Origin: Ahaetulla prasina
Lineage: Eukaryota > Chordata > Lepidosauria > Squamata > Colubridae
NCBI RefSeq assembly: GCF_028640845.1
Contig: NC_080540.1
Coordinates: 257,596,958-257,660,957 of the forward strand
Direction of reading: 5' to 3'
DNA length: 64,000 nt
The translations under genes and the position numbers were made by a program. Numbering within the stretch: the first letter of the stretch is position 1; every line of letters starts with the position of its first letter. A model generated the notes under the pieces. It made no database searches. It was given only the letters and a program-made list of their open reading frames with translations, and was not told the DNA's origin. Positions 45,717 through 56,184 of the stretch are shown one piece after another.

Positions 45717-46310
45717 GAATATAAATTTATATTTACCAACAAAGAAATAAAGGAAGACTAGTATAGATCTATTTCAAGCTATTTAGTTCTCATTAAGGTA
45801 AAGGTTCCCCTCACACATATGTGCTAGTCGTTGCCGACTCTAGGGGGTAGTGCTCATCACTGTTTCAAGCCGAAGAGCCAGCGCTGTCTGAAGATGTCTC
45901 TGTGGTCATGTGGCCGGCATGACTGAACGCCAAAGGCGCACGGAACACTATTACCTTCCCACCAAAGGTGGTCCCTATTTTTTCTACTTGCATTTTTACA
46001 TGCTTTCGAAACTGCTAGGTTGGCAGAAGCTGGGACAAGTAACAGGAGCTCACCCCGTTACACGGCAGCACTAGGGATTCGAACCGCTGAGCTGCCGATT
46101 TTTCGATCGACAAGCTCAATGTCCTAGCCCCTGAGCCACCGCATCCCCTCAGTTCTCATTAGCTAGCCATAATCTCCTGGGATTCGAACCTGGGATTCAA
46201 ATCCTGAAAGGATATGGCTAGCTGATGAGAGCTAAATAGCTTGAAATAGATCTATACTAATCTCCCTTTATTACTTTGTCGGTAAATATAAATTTAACAC
46301 AAAATAGTGT
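45717..46310. mobile_element. fold-back element hosting a Sauria SINE
   Basis: The left arm (45717-45795) ATATAAATTTATATTTACCA...TAGTATAGATCTATTTCAAG is matched in inverted orientation at about 46215-46310 (CTTGAAATAGATCTATACTA...GGTAAATATAAATTTA). A second, inner hairpin (AGCTAGCCATAATC / GATATGGCTAGCT) flanks a tRNA-B-box-like GGTTCGAATCCC on the minus strand. The SINE at 45796 interrupts it. Confidence 0.8.
45796..46150 (-). mobile_element. Sauria SINE
   Basis: A near full-length minus-strand copy: tRNA-like head GGGATGCGGTGGCTCAG, B box GGTTCGAATCCC, body with CACCTTTGGTGGGAAGG and CATGCCGGCCACATGACC, and BovB-like tail ending GGGGAACCTTTACC. A perfect 11-bp target duplication, AGTTCTCATTA, lies at 45785-45795 and 46151-46161. 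Confidence 0.95.
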
Positions 46311-47219
46311 TAGCGAAGGCTCCTGGACTGAGGCTGAAAGGCAAAAGGGAAGAAGTATGCTCCACCCCATATTTGGGTAGACCAGGTTGTCCCTGATAGA
46401 AAAAAAAACATCTAATTCTAATTCATGAGTATAGTTGAAAAATTAGTCCTCAAAATCTTTCTGGATACTTACATTGTATATTTGCTGAAAAGATAATGAG
46501 GCATCTTTTTAGGTTCTACAGGGAGCCTAGCATAAAGTACCTGTTAACATGTTTTCAACACACAAAGGTCTAAGTAAAGTGGGAAGAGAAGTGCATGGAT
46601 GCGTATAAGTGGGTTTGGGAAACAATTCCAAACAAATATCAGACTCAATCTCTCATCTCTGTCAGTAGTTCATGCTCCAGTTTCTTCCAGCATTTATCAA
46701 GCGGCAGCATTTCAGAAGATTATCCTGGAAGGGATAATCTAGAATGAATCCCGCTCTGTGTATCAATTTTCAGGACCAGATCCTAAATAATAGTCACAGA
46801 AATGTTTCTTTTCTCTGCAAAGAAAAAGTGAAGGCGCATATACAGTACCTTAATTTTTTCCCTAAGGTATAAATCCCTTCCAAGAAGAGCGAATATACTA
46901 TTTTTTATTGGGTTTTTTTGCATTTTGCAGTAGTGACGCTTTGCAAGTGATTTTGTTACTACATTTTAGTGCCAGAATATGACGTTGCTTTCTAATATAG
47001 CAGGAATGACAGTATAATATTGGATAATAGAATAATGTTTGCAATATTTGATTTGTACAATATCGTTTTCTGCTTCAGGAATAGGTTTTATTTCATTCCC
47101 TTTAGAGTAACAACTGATGCTGACAATGTTTCCTACAGCTACAGCAGAGAATGCATCTGACATTAAAGAAAGATAGAACCTGCTTATTTTTCTTCTTTTC
47201 TGTACAACCTTTTTTGAAA
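46311..47219. other. sequence with no recognised feature
   Basis: A 65-codon minus-strand open frame (47163-46966) is present but lacks splice borders or a recognisable family. Confidence 0.3.
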
Positions 47220-47410
47220 ACTATGGTGCAGTAGTGATTAAGGTGTTTGCCACTGAGAACACCTGAGTTTAACTCTCCCTCCCTCCGCCCCCCGCCCCAC
47301 TCCCAAGTCCTGGTAGCTGTCTGAGCCTAACCTCCCTTCAGCTTAACCTATCTTGTGGTGATATTATGACTTAAAATGGAGAGTAGAACCATTTATAATA
47401 AATCTATTTT
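47220..47410 (+). mobile_element. degenerate tRNA-type SINE
   Basis: CTATGGTGCAGTAGTGATTA then GAGTTTAACTCTCCCTCC resembles the A- and B-box region of the SINE at 52129, followed by CTGTCTGAGCCTAACCTCC. It is weakly preserved. Confidence 0.4.
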
Positions 47411-47867
47411 ATAGCTGAATTTAATCCACCACTTGCTTCATTGACAGTAATGTTGATTAGTTTCATTTGTTAACAGTGATGCTTTTTAGCACTGACTTTT
47501 ATCATTTACATTTAATTTTAATTCTGTACATTAAGGTGAATGTAAACATGTTACCATAACACCAATATTCCTATGTGCATATGTTACTACATGTGTAAAG
47601 TTATAATTCAATTATCTAGGGCTCATCTTCATTGGCTTATAATTACATTTTCACCTGTTCACATTTAAACTTGTCTAGTGGATAAAAATTCTGGAATAGA
47701 TGAATTTTTGCTCAGAGATTGTTATGTTTTTACATATGTTTTCTCTTCTCCTTTTTTTTAATTCAGTTGATCACATCCATGTCACTATGATGTGAGTACA
47801 AATGGGACATACGATTTAGACTTGATGAAAAACTTCACCAAGTATAGCAATTCCTACATGACTTTAC

Positions 47868-47949
47868 ATAGAATAGAATAGAATAGAATAGAATAGAATA
47901 GAATAGAATAGAATAGAATAGAATAGAATAGAATAGAATAGAATAGAAT
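47868..47949. repeat. (AATAG)n microsatellite at LINE 3' end
   Basis: About 16 uninterrupted GAATA/AATAG units lead directly into the 3' end of the LINE at 47950. In snakes AATAG arrays are known to be seeded by the tail of a CR1-like LINE. Confidence 0.97.
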
Positions 47950-49093
47950 TTTTTATTGGCCAAGTGTGATTGGACACACAAGGAATTTGTCTTGGTGCAT
48001 ATGCTCTCAGTGTACATAAAAGAAAAGATACGTTCATCAAGGTACAACATTTACAACACAATTGATGATCAATATATCAATATAAATCATAAGGATTGCC
48101 AGCAACAAGTTATAGTCATACAGTCATAATTGGAAAGAGATTGGCGATGGGAACTATGAAACGATTAATAGTAGTGCAGATTCAGTAAATATTCTGACAG
48201 TGTTGAGGGAATTATTTGTTTAGCAGAGTGATGGCCTTCGGGAAAAAACTGTTCTTGTGTCTAGTTGTTCTGGTGTGCAGTGCTCTATAGCGTCGTTTTG
48301 AGGGTAGGAGTTGAAACAGTTTATGTCCAGGATGCGAGGGATCTGCAAATATTTTCACGGCCCTCTTCTTGATTCGTGCAGTATACAGGTCCTCAATGGA
48401 AGGCAAGTTGGTAGCAATTATTTTTTCTGCAGTTCTAATTATCCTCTGAAGTCTGTGTTTTTCTTGTTGGGTTGCAGAACCGAACCAGACAGTTATAGAA
48501 GTGCAAATGACAGACTCAATAATTCCTCTGTAGAATTGGATTAGCAGCTCCTTGGGCAGTTTGAGCTTACTGAGTTGGCGCAGAAAGAACATTCTTTGTT
48601 GTCCTTTTTTAATGATGTTTTTGATGTTAGCTGTCCATTTGAGATCTTGTGATATGATAGAACCCAGAAATTTGAAGGTTTCTACTGTTGATACTGTGTT
48701 GTCAAGTATTGTGAGAGGTGGAAGTATGGAAGGGTTTTTCCTAAAGTCTACCACCATTTCTACGGTTTTGAGTGTGTTCAGTTCCAGATTGTTTTGGTTG
48801 CACCACAAGGCTAGTCGTTCGACCTCTCGTCTATATGCGGATTCGTCATTGTCTCGAATGAGACCAATCACTGTTGTGTCATCTGCGAACTTCAGTAGCT
48901 TAACTGATGGATCATTGGAGATGCAGTCATTGGTATACAGAGAGAAGAGAAGTGGGGAGAGCACACAGCCTTGGGGGGCCCCTGTGCTAATTGTACAGGT
49001 ATTTGATGTGATGCCTTTGATACATTTGATACATGCCTTTACTTCCAGCATAAAAAGAATGATTCCCAAAAAAAGAGGATATCTGTAGCTCAA
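47950..49093 (-). mobile_element. snake CR1/L3-type LINE, 5'-truncated
   Basis: The 3' UTR (TTTTTTATTGGCCAAGTGTG, CACACAAGGAATTTGTCTTG on the plus strand) matches what I know as the snake CR1-like (Snake1) tail. The coding part is open for 293 codons on the minus strand from 49093 to 48212. The 5' end is truncated within ORF2. Confidence 0.88.
48212..49093 (-). CDS. LINE ORF2 C-terminal half (RT palm onward)
   Basis: This open frame of 293 codons encodes the end of a LINE reverse transcriptase. Visible are ISTGAPQGCVLSPLLFSLYT (about residues 36-55), the catalytic KFADDTTVIG (about residues 68-77), NQNNLELNTLKTVEMVVDFR (about 99-118) and FKFLGSIISQDLKWTANI (about 139-156). It ends at a natural stop after KNSFFPKAITLLNK. 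The first about 30 residues are not homologous in appearance, so the real element starts a little downstream of the ATG. It lacks the endonuclease domain and the early RT motifs, so it cannot be autonomous. The absence of internal stops suggests a fairly recent insertion. Confidence 0.8.
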   Translation of the reverse strand: MSYRYPLFLGIILFMLEVKACIKCIKGITSNTCTISTGAPQGCVLSPLLFSLYTNDCISNDPSVKLLKFADDTTVIGLIRDNDESAYRREVERLALWCNQNNLELNTLKTVEMVVDFRKNPSILPPLTILDNTVSTVETFKFLGSIISQDLKWTANIKNIIKKGQQRMFFLRQLSKLKLPKELLIQFYRGIIESVICTSITVWFGSATQQEKHRLQRIIRTAEKIIATNLPSIEDLYTARIKKRAVKIFADPSHPGHKLFQLLPSKRRYRALHTRTTRHKNSFFPKAITLLNK

Positions 49094-50642
49094 GGCTGAA
49101 CCGTGAAGTCCTTGGGGCCCTCTGAGCTTTGTTATTTGCTTGTATATGTTTCATTACCCAACTGAATCAGGTATATCAGTATAGGTGAGTGTAACATTTG
49201 TTCCAAGTTGTATACAATAACTTACCCTGCAATGCAAATGGATGTGTGGTTTGAATGAGAAAACTTGGCTATTTAAGGCTTGAAGTTTTCCCCAAACTGT
49301 TACCAGTAAGAATCCCAGCTTCTTGATGCAATGGTTGTAGAAATCTTCAAAGAAGAAATCTTCTATTGGGAGATGTGCAAGTTTCAGATTACAAAAAATC
49401 AAACTTAGATTTAGAAAACCTAGGAAATTCAATACCATCTTCTATGTCTCATCTCAAAATGCTACCTCATGTAAGAAGATAGATAGGCAACTTGTCTGAA
49501 ATTATAAGATCAGACATGTTATTGACCATATCGCCCAGCTCAGGACTTGTGTTAAACAGAGAATCTATGGAAAATGTTGAAGATTAGCAAATCTGTAAGG
49601 ATTCAATCAAACAGCAGAATAAGAGTTAAGTATGGTACTTTTATTTCACTCTTATATTATGGATTTCATGGCTCTTTCTCATTGATTAGATCTACCTCAT
49701 CCCTTTGAGGTCAGCTTGGCAAATAAGAAAATGATTTGACAAAGTTAACCATAGTAAACCAGGGATTCAAAATGAAAGTTGCTCATTTCAACTTGTCTAT
49801 TATTCTGCCTTCTCCCCTTCACCATATTGACCTCACTGCTTTTTTTACTAACAATAAATAATGGATTGGAAATAAATGGCAGCATACCTGTGTCTGATGC
49901 CAGGCTCAGCTAACAAAGAAGAATCATCTTGTTTGCAAATTACTAGAAGATATTCATCTGGCTCCATGGTTACAGTTATAATTTAGAACAGAGATGAGAC
50001 CAATCACGTATCTAAAATTTTGAAAGCAAGCTATGGGTTTAGCAAATCACACTATCTCCCACCCCAAATAAACTATACTGGGATTTGTCAGTCACAAAAC
50101 ACCCATATATCAGAAGATAAAACAAAGCATTAAGCTGTAGACGCCTCCATTTTATTTTCTAATAATATCTCTGGAGTCTGTGTTGGGGCCCAGAGGCATC
50201 GTTGGAAATACAATTTATGCTTCAAGCTAGCAGTTTGTTTTGCAGCTTGCTATTTTCCACTTCTATTATTTTTAACTAAAATGACTTAAACAAAATTAAA
50301 TATAGCAGGGAAGAGATAGACCAAGGGATGTTTCATCAGATACATTGCTACCGTGGGGTATCACAACTAGATTTCCCTTGCTAAGAGATTACAAAAGGCC
50401 TTCTAATCAGTGATAGAAAGCGGGAGAATCAGTCACTGTCAGAAAAGTTGCAACTGCTAGAGCACCATTTGTTCCGATGTGTGGCTTTAGGAGAACTAGC
50501 GGCCTCTTCAAGAAGAATGGTGGAGTTTATTATCATTGCCACAGAATCTATTGCAGCAAGTGGTGTGAACATTTTTCCAAGCTTCTTTGGAAGAAATAGG
50601 GAAATATATTGAATTAGGCTAGCAGCACCACAAGCATCCATT
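49094..50642. other. sequence with no recognised feature
   Basis: No exon with good borders, transposon end or RNA gene was recognised. Confidence 0.3.
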
Positions 50643-51134
50643 CAGGGGTGAAATCTAAAAATTTTCCCTACTGGTTCTGTGGGCATGGCTTAATTGGTGG
50701 GCGTGGCTTAGTGGACAGGTGACTGAATGGGCATTGCCAATAATAATAAATAATAAAAATAATAAAGTATACAAAACTTGGGAGCGCACCAGTCTACCTT
50801 ATTTAAAAATAGAGGCCCCGGTCTACCAATTGCCTTTTTTTGGGAGGCCCCAGTCTACCTTCTTTAAAAATAGAGGCACTGGTCTACTATCTGACTACAG
50901 ATAGTAGGCAGATAGATAGATCAGCTGTAGTGCGGCCCTTTGAAGCGCTGCGGCAGTCATTTAAGGCCGTTTGCAGCTATATCACCACCGAGAGCTTCAG
51001 GGACAGAGAAGAGGAACAGCGAGGCCTGGGTGGTGGTAGGGGGCAGGGATTTTTGCTAGTGGTTCTCTGAACTACCCACCCCCATCGTTACCAGATTTTG
51101 CGATCCAGTCCGAACCAGGAGCATTTCACCCCTG
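50643..51134. mobile_element. large hAT-type MITE (492 bp)
   Basis: The ends are CAGGGGTGAAATCTAAA and GCATTTCACCCCTG. A perfect 8-bp duplication, CATCCATT, lies at 50635-50642 and 51135-51142. The interior has a duplicated GGAGGCCCCAGTCTACC / AGAGGCCCCGGTCTACC module (50811-50890). There is no transposase, but it is longer than the other copies and may be closer to its parent element. Confidence 0.92.
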
Positions 51135-51279
51135 CATCCATTCAAATCTCTCTGCTTGAAAAGGATTGATCTGAATAGAAAGATGCCTAAGTGGATAGTA
51201 TTTTGCTGAACTAATTACTGGTAGCCATATTGAAATGCTGAAAGGAATTGTTTTAATCTTCCTACTCTATGACATTTTC

Positions 51280-51799
51280 TGTTGTGTCTGCGCCCCCCAA
51301 GCCGGGCCTGCTGCCAGAAAGTGACTTGGACAGTGAGGGGGAAGAGCCGTCAGGACTTACCTCGGGAGCACCGGCTTCCCTGGCTCAGCTCCAGGAGCCA
51401 GAAGCAGGCCAGGTGGAGGAGATAACGAGGCCTCCGTCCCCTGACTCTTTCCCCCCCCAGGCCACGCCTGCAGACCCAGCTGACGGCAATCAGGCTTGGT
51501 TGAACCCTAGGTTTCGTAGGCAGGAGAGGAGGGAACAACAGAAGCAGGGGTGGGGCAGGCCCAGGAAGTGCTGAGTCATGGAGCCACACCCCACAAGATA
51601 TAAAAGGCATCGAGAGCTGCTGTGTCTCTTTGTAACAGGCAAATCCACTGATTAAAAGCTGAAGTTTGTTTCTGGGTGACTCACCAGCGTCGTGGAAGAT
51701 AATGGAGGCTCTTGGCAGACGCTGGCTATTCTGCTGCCAGAGCTGATAGTGCCGGCTAATTAAGCCATCACTCGGACGGAGGCGAGGGAGGACAGAACA
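51280..51799 (+). mobile_element. solo LTR (520 bp)
   Basis: It begins TGTTGTGTCTGCGC, ends GGACAGAACA, and is flanked by the 6-bp duplication ATTTTC (51274-51279 and 51800-51805). Features in promoter order are a GC-rich U3-like part, GAGTCATGGAGCCACACCCC, TATA-like AAGATATAAAAGG (about 51595), then a downstream R/U5-like part. Same family as 19410 and probably 31725. Confidence 0.9.
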
Positions 51800-52128
51800 A
51801 TTTTCCTTGTCATGTGTGCATATCTTTCCACACTAAACCCACCAACTTGGAAGAATAGAGCTAGCTGTATTTTCTCCTTAGCATTAGCAACAGTTGTTTG
51901 GATAGAGAAAAGGGTGGTGATGAACCAATTAAACATTCCACTCCCTAGCATTTCTCTTATTATATTCCAAAATATTCCTTCTCCCTTGTTCTGGATAGAA
52001 CGAAGAAATCTAATCCGTTTTCCACACAGCATGTGGTCAGACCTTGAGTGTGATAAAATTTTAAAATAAAACCAGGTCATCTAAGATTGAGAAATGTTGA
52101 AGTATGAATTTAGTTAGGGTTTATGTAC

Positions 52129-52359
52129 TGAAAGTCAGTTTGGTGTAGTGGATGTGGCACCAGGTCAGAAACTGAGAGACTGTGAGTTCTAATCCTGTTT
52201 TAGGCATAAAGACAGGTGACCTGGGGTCAGTCACTCATTCTCAGCCATAGGAAGCAGGCCAAGGCAAACCATTTCTGGAAAAAAAAATGCCAAGAAATCT
52301 GTAGGGACTAATCCAGGCAGTTGCCAGAGATCAGCACTTAGTTGAAAAGCATGCATATG

Positions 52360-52400
<41 letters not shown>
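52129..52400 (+). mobile_element. tRNA-derived SINE ending in (CA)n
   Basis: The head GTCAGTTTGGTGTAGTGG (A box) and GTGAGTTCTAATCCTG (B box) are followed by GGCATAAAGACAGGTGACCT and CTCATTCTCAGCCATAGG. The segment from 52260 on is less typical. It runs into a CA dinucleotide array at 52363-52400. Confidence 0.7.
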
Positions 52401-52401
<1 letters not shown>

Positions 52402-53639
52402 AAAGCAAAGAAACCAAAGCAAAGAAAGAGACCCAGCACTGTTGGCAAGGTAGCCAGCTCAACCAACTGGTGCTGAGTATCATGACAGATTAGCAAATTT
52501 TTGTATTATTTAATTTAATAAGGGTTTTATTTCTAAGCAGAGGCACTTGTGAGATTTCCTGCCTCGTGTTTCAAAATGATTTGGTGGTATGACTTTGATT
52601 AAAGGGAGGAGGAGACAGTCATTTAATATCTGACATCCAGCAGCCAAATGACTTGGGCTGGTCCTGCTGGGTTACAGTTGTCTAGACATTTTTGGGAGAA
52701 GAAAACTGGATTACATGAATATTCAAAATACCTTGCAGGGCAGTTCTTGGGCCATTATATTCTAGCAGCAATCCAACTGCATTTTTCCACAATAACTTTT
52801 CAACACACTTGGTAAATTTCCAAAGTTTATTATTTTGTACTTCTGTCAACAAACATTTTGAGTGGTTGTTCCTATTCCACCTCTTGTTGTTTTTCAAAAG
52901 TTATATAGGTCTTTTCCTTTTTGAAAAAAAAATCCTTACAATTTTCATAATTGCATTTTCTGTTTTAATTTCTTATTGGCAGAGGCATTTAAAGCTCTAG
53001 CCTAAAGCATCTTTTCTTATCTACTGAATTAAAACCTCCTCAGTACATTATTTTGTATTAATGGTCAGACAGTTTCTTCCTTTTTCTTTTTCTGGGTTCT
53101 CAAATTCCAATTATCTCCCTGATGCTTTGTTGCCCTTTAGGAGATCAGATTAGTCTGTCAGAATTGCTATAGTTCAGCAAATAGGTGCAAACATCCTTTT
53201 TCCCCAGTGGCCTTCAGCATGCTTAAATCTGTGTTGGATTGTAGCCACTGTCTGTGTTAAGATTGTAGTGATTTCTGTCCTCAACCATGGAATCTTATTA
53301 GATGATTCCAAGTCAGTCATAATTATACCTTAATCTATTCCATAGTGTAACAAAAAAAAATATGCAGGAGGACTATGGATGTCATATTTATTTCTTAGGA
53401 ATGAAAGTAGGCTATAAATGTAAAAAGCAAGCATCATTTTCAGCATCAAGAATTTATCCCCCCCCCAAAAAAACAGTTATCACATTACATCCTGTTCTAG
53501 AGAAGAAAAGGGTCTTTTCCAGAAAAAAGATTACAATAAGCAAGTATATTTATTAGTGAGTACAGTAAACTTATGCATGGCCCAAACTATCACTACAATA
53601 AACCTTGTAGTTAACAGTTTCATAAACTATTTTTGAAAC
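52401..53639. other. sequence with no recognised feature
   Basis: No exon, transposon end or RNA gene was recognised. Confidence 0.3.
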
Positions 53640-53830
53640 TATTTCTCTCATGTTGGGAAAGATTAAAGGCAAAAGGAAAAGGGAACAGCAGAGGATGAGA
53701 TGGTTAGATTGTATCGTTGACACAATGAACATGAGTTTGGGGAGACTCCAGGAGACAGTGGAGGACAGGAGAACCTGGTGCGGTATGGTCCACGGGGTCA
53801 TGAAGAGTTGGACTTAGCGACAGAATGACA
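53640..53830 (+). mobile_element. BovB 3' end
   Basis: GATGAGATGGTTAGATTGTA, CACAATGAACATGAGTTTGG and GGTCATGAAGAGTTGGACTT, then AGCGACAGAATGACA, is the BovB 3' UTR in plus orientation (compare 12645-12850 reversed). No coding part remains. Confidence 0.85.
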
Positions 53831-55089
53831 AAAACTGTTTTATACTCTAAAAATAAAAAATCTCTTTTAGTGTTGTTACTTTAATTTTAATGTTGTTAAA
53901 ATAATTTCAAATCCCATCCATCTCTGAATAGTTGACATATCAAAAAGGCCGTGGGAACAAAATTATTTCCTTTTGGTTTTTTTGGTCATGTTCAAAAGTG
54001 AGATTTAGTAGTCTGAAAAAAACCAGGCTATGCTACAGTCTGAGTGCTTTAATTCACTCAAAAAAAAATGTCCCTTGAAAATGATGTGGTAAACCAAAAA
54101 ATGACCATACAACTAATCAGAACTTCTATGCTACTCCATTTTTTCAAACACCCAATCAAGTCAGATGAACCCATCTTGACTTTCTGCCTTGGTACTCCAA
54201 GGGCCATTAAGAATTTGTCATTTTTCTCCCAGGCCTAGACAGGCATTTCACTTTGCCTTTTTAAAAAGATATGGCTTCAGGCAAAGTAGAAAGATAGTTC
54301 TATTTAATCCAAACTCATGTGAAATATGTATCTATCCCAATATAATTAAATTCAGATTTCCAAGAGATATAAAAAAACCTCATGAATTCTAGTAGATGCA
54401 AGGAGTATGAGTTCTAAATACATTATTCCAATGCACTCTCCTCTGTCTGACAACCAGATGCCTGAAAAAAATAAATAATCTATTGTTTCCTTGGTGCAGT
54501 TTCTCTTATGTCTGTACTGGCCTGCATTCCTAAGGGTTTGCTAGCTTGCTGATGACTGGTAAGCTCACCATAATTGTAAAACCAATGTTGCCTTCCAGCA
54601 AGGCACATGGGATGCAATTTAAGGGAAGAGCTGTTTTCCTGAAGGTTGTTAGGAAGCAAGGATTTCAGAAGTACATTTTCTGATTGGTCCTGAAATTCAG
54701 ATTCAATGCACTGAAACCTTTGGACAAGTACAAGAAGGAAAAGATAGCGAGATATCTCAAGGGTATTTAATTGCTCTGCTTAGGTTTGGTTTTTTTGTTT
54801 CCATATTGTCTTTGTTTGTTTGTTCATTGTATGTAGAATTAATGACTGCTAAATTTATATGCAAATCTTGGACCCATGTAACCTTTTTCTCAATGTGGCT
54901 TCTTGCATTCCTCCTTTCTATCATTCCAGTATTGGGTATACATAACAACATGAACGTAGACACCACTTGGAGCACATAATCGTGGTTAAAAGGGAAATGG
55001 GCCACTTATTTAAAAGCTTAGCTCATTTATTGCTCTATCTAGATTTCAGGTTAGCAAAAACAGATGATAGCAATGGAACTAACCACTCA
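53831..55089. other. sequence with no recognised feature
   Basis: No exon, transposon end or RNA gene was recognised. Confidence 0.3.
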
Positions 55090-55291
55090 TATGCAATGTT
55101 TTCATCTGAAAGAACAGCAAAAGAAGAATAGGACAATAGAGAATGAGGTGGCTGGATGGAGTCACTGAACTAGTAGGCGTGAGCTTAAATGGATTCCAGA
55201 GGATGGTACAGGATAGGAAGGCCTGTAGGAACGTTGTCCATGGGGTCGCGATGGGTTGGACATGACTTCGCAACTAACAACATATATACAG
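55090..55291 (+). mobile_element. BovB 3' end with GT tail
   Basis: GAATGAGGTGGCTGGATGGA, CATGGGGTCGCGATGGGTTG and GACATGACTTCGCAACTAAC is a well-kept BovB 3' UTR. It is followed by a GT microsatellite (55292-55312). Confidence 0.88.
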
Positions 55292-55312
55292 TGTGTGTGT
55301 GTGTGTGTGTGT

Positions 55313-56150
55313 AGGTCTTGGCATATTTGGGTCTTTTCCCGTGTAAGGTTGAGAGTATCTTGGTGACGTTTCGACGAGGTCTCACTCATCATCTTCAGGC
55401 TGGTGCTTTCAGATTCCTGCTTGTGCGAGCAAAGCGTGGTCGGAGCTGCCATCTCTCTATAAATACTGGTAGTGAGGTGGGGAGTGTTGCTGTGAGTGGG
55501 TTGGTTGGCTGTGTGGTTGCATCTTGATTGGTAGATGGAGTAGGTGTTTGCAGATTGGTCGGCTGTTTCGTAGCATCCTGTGTGGGTGTGGTCCTAGACT
55601 TTGTGTTGTAATGACCTGGTTAATGGGCTGTATGGAAACATCCTGAGTTCTGGGAATGTAACCTCCTGTAGTGGTAATGGGCTTCCTGGAAATGTCCTGA
55701 GTTCTGGGAATGTGACCTCCTGTAGTGGTAATGGGCTTCCTGGAAATGTCCTGAGTTCTGGGAATGTGACCTCCTGAGTCTTGTGCTGTAACATCCTGGG
55801 TAGTAGGTTGTGTTGTAATGTCCTGAACTTTGGTGTTGTGGCCTCTGGAGTTCTGTGATCTGATGCCTTGAGCAGATGGCTGTGATGCAGCATCCTGGGT
55901 TTTGGTTTGGCTCTGAGGTCTTTTCATGTGTTCCTGGCGTGTGTCAGCTTGCTTTGTGTGGGGATTGGAGGGGGCGTAGCAGCCAGTGGTGCCAGCATGG
56001 TCTGGTTTCTGGATGGTGGTTGTGTTTCGTCTGTGGGATGGATTTCAGTTTGAATCTGGTGAGGATGATTGGTGGTGGTGTCGTGTGTTATCCTGGGTCT
56101 GGTGTCAATTTTCATGGCTGGGATTTGTTTGTTTGTTGTGTGTACGTGTG
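55313..56150 (-). repeat. unrecognised interspersed repeat with 54-bp minisatellite
   Basis: The plus-strand left part has GACGTTTCGACGAGGTCTCA then CTCATCATCTTCAGGCTGG, which I recall from dispersed reptile repeats but cannot name. Units of 54 bp repeat at about 55620-55781: two near-identical units, plus a diverged one. On the minus strand a 156-codon frame (55927-55457) is open and reads as Thr/Gln/Pro-rich repeats, for example GGHIPRTQDISRKPITTT per unit. An adjoining frame upstream (to 56120) is also Thr/Pro-rich. It could be part of a retroelement gag-like or unknown ORF, or purely a minisatellite. Confidence 0.5.
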
Positions 56151-56184
56151 TATGTATGCATATATATATAAAAGATATGCATAT

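Noticed and set aside
46966..47163. 65-codon minus-strand frame starting MSDAFSAVAVG.
   Set aside because: Composition is plausible for protein, but there are no splice borders, no neighbouring exons and no family; an open stretch this short is expected by chance.
48552..49088. 178-codon plus-strand open frame.
   Set aside because: It is the antisense of the LINE reverse-transcriptase frame at 49093-48212.
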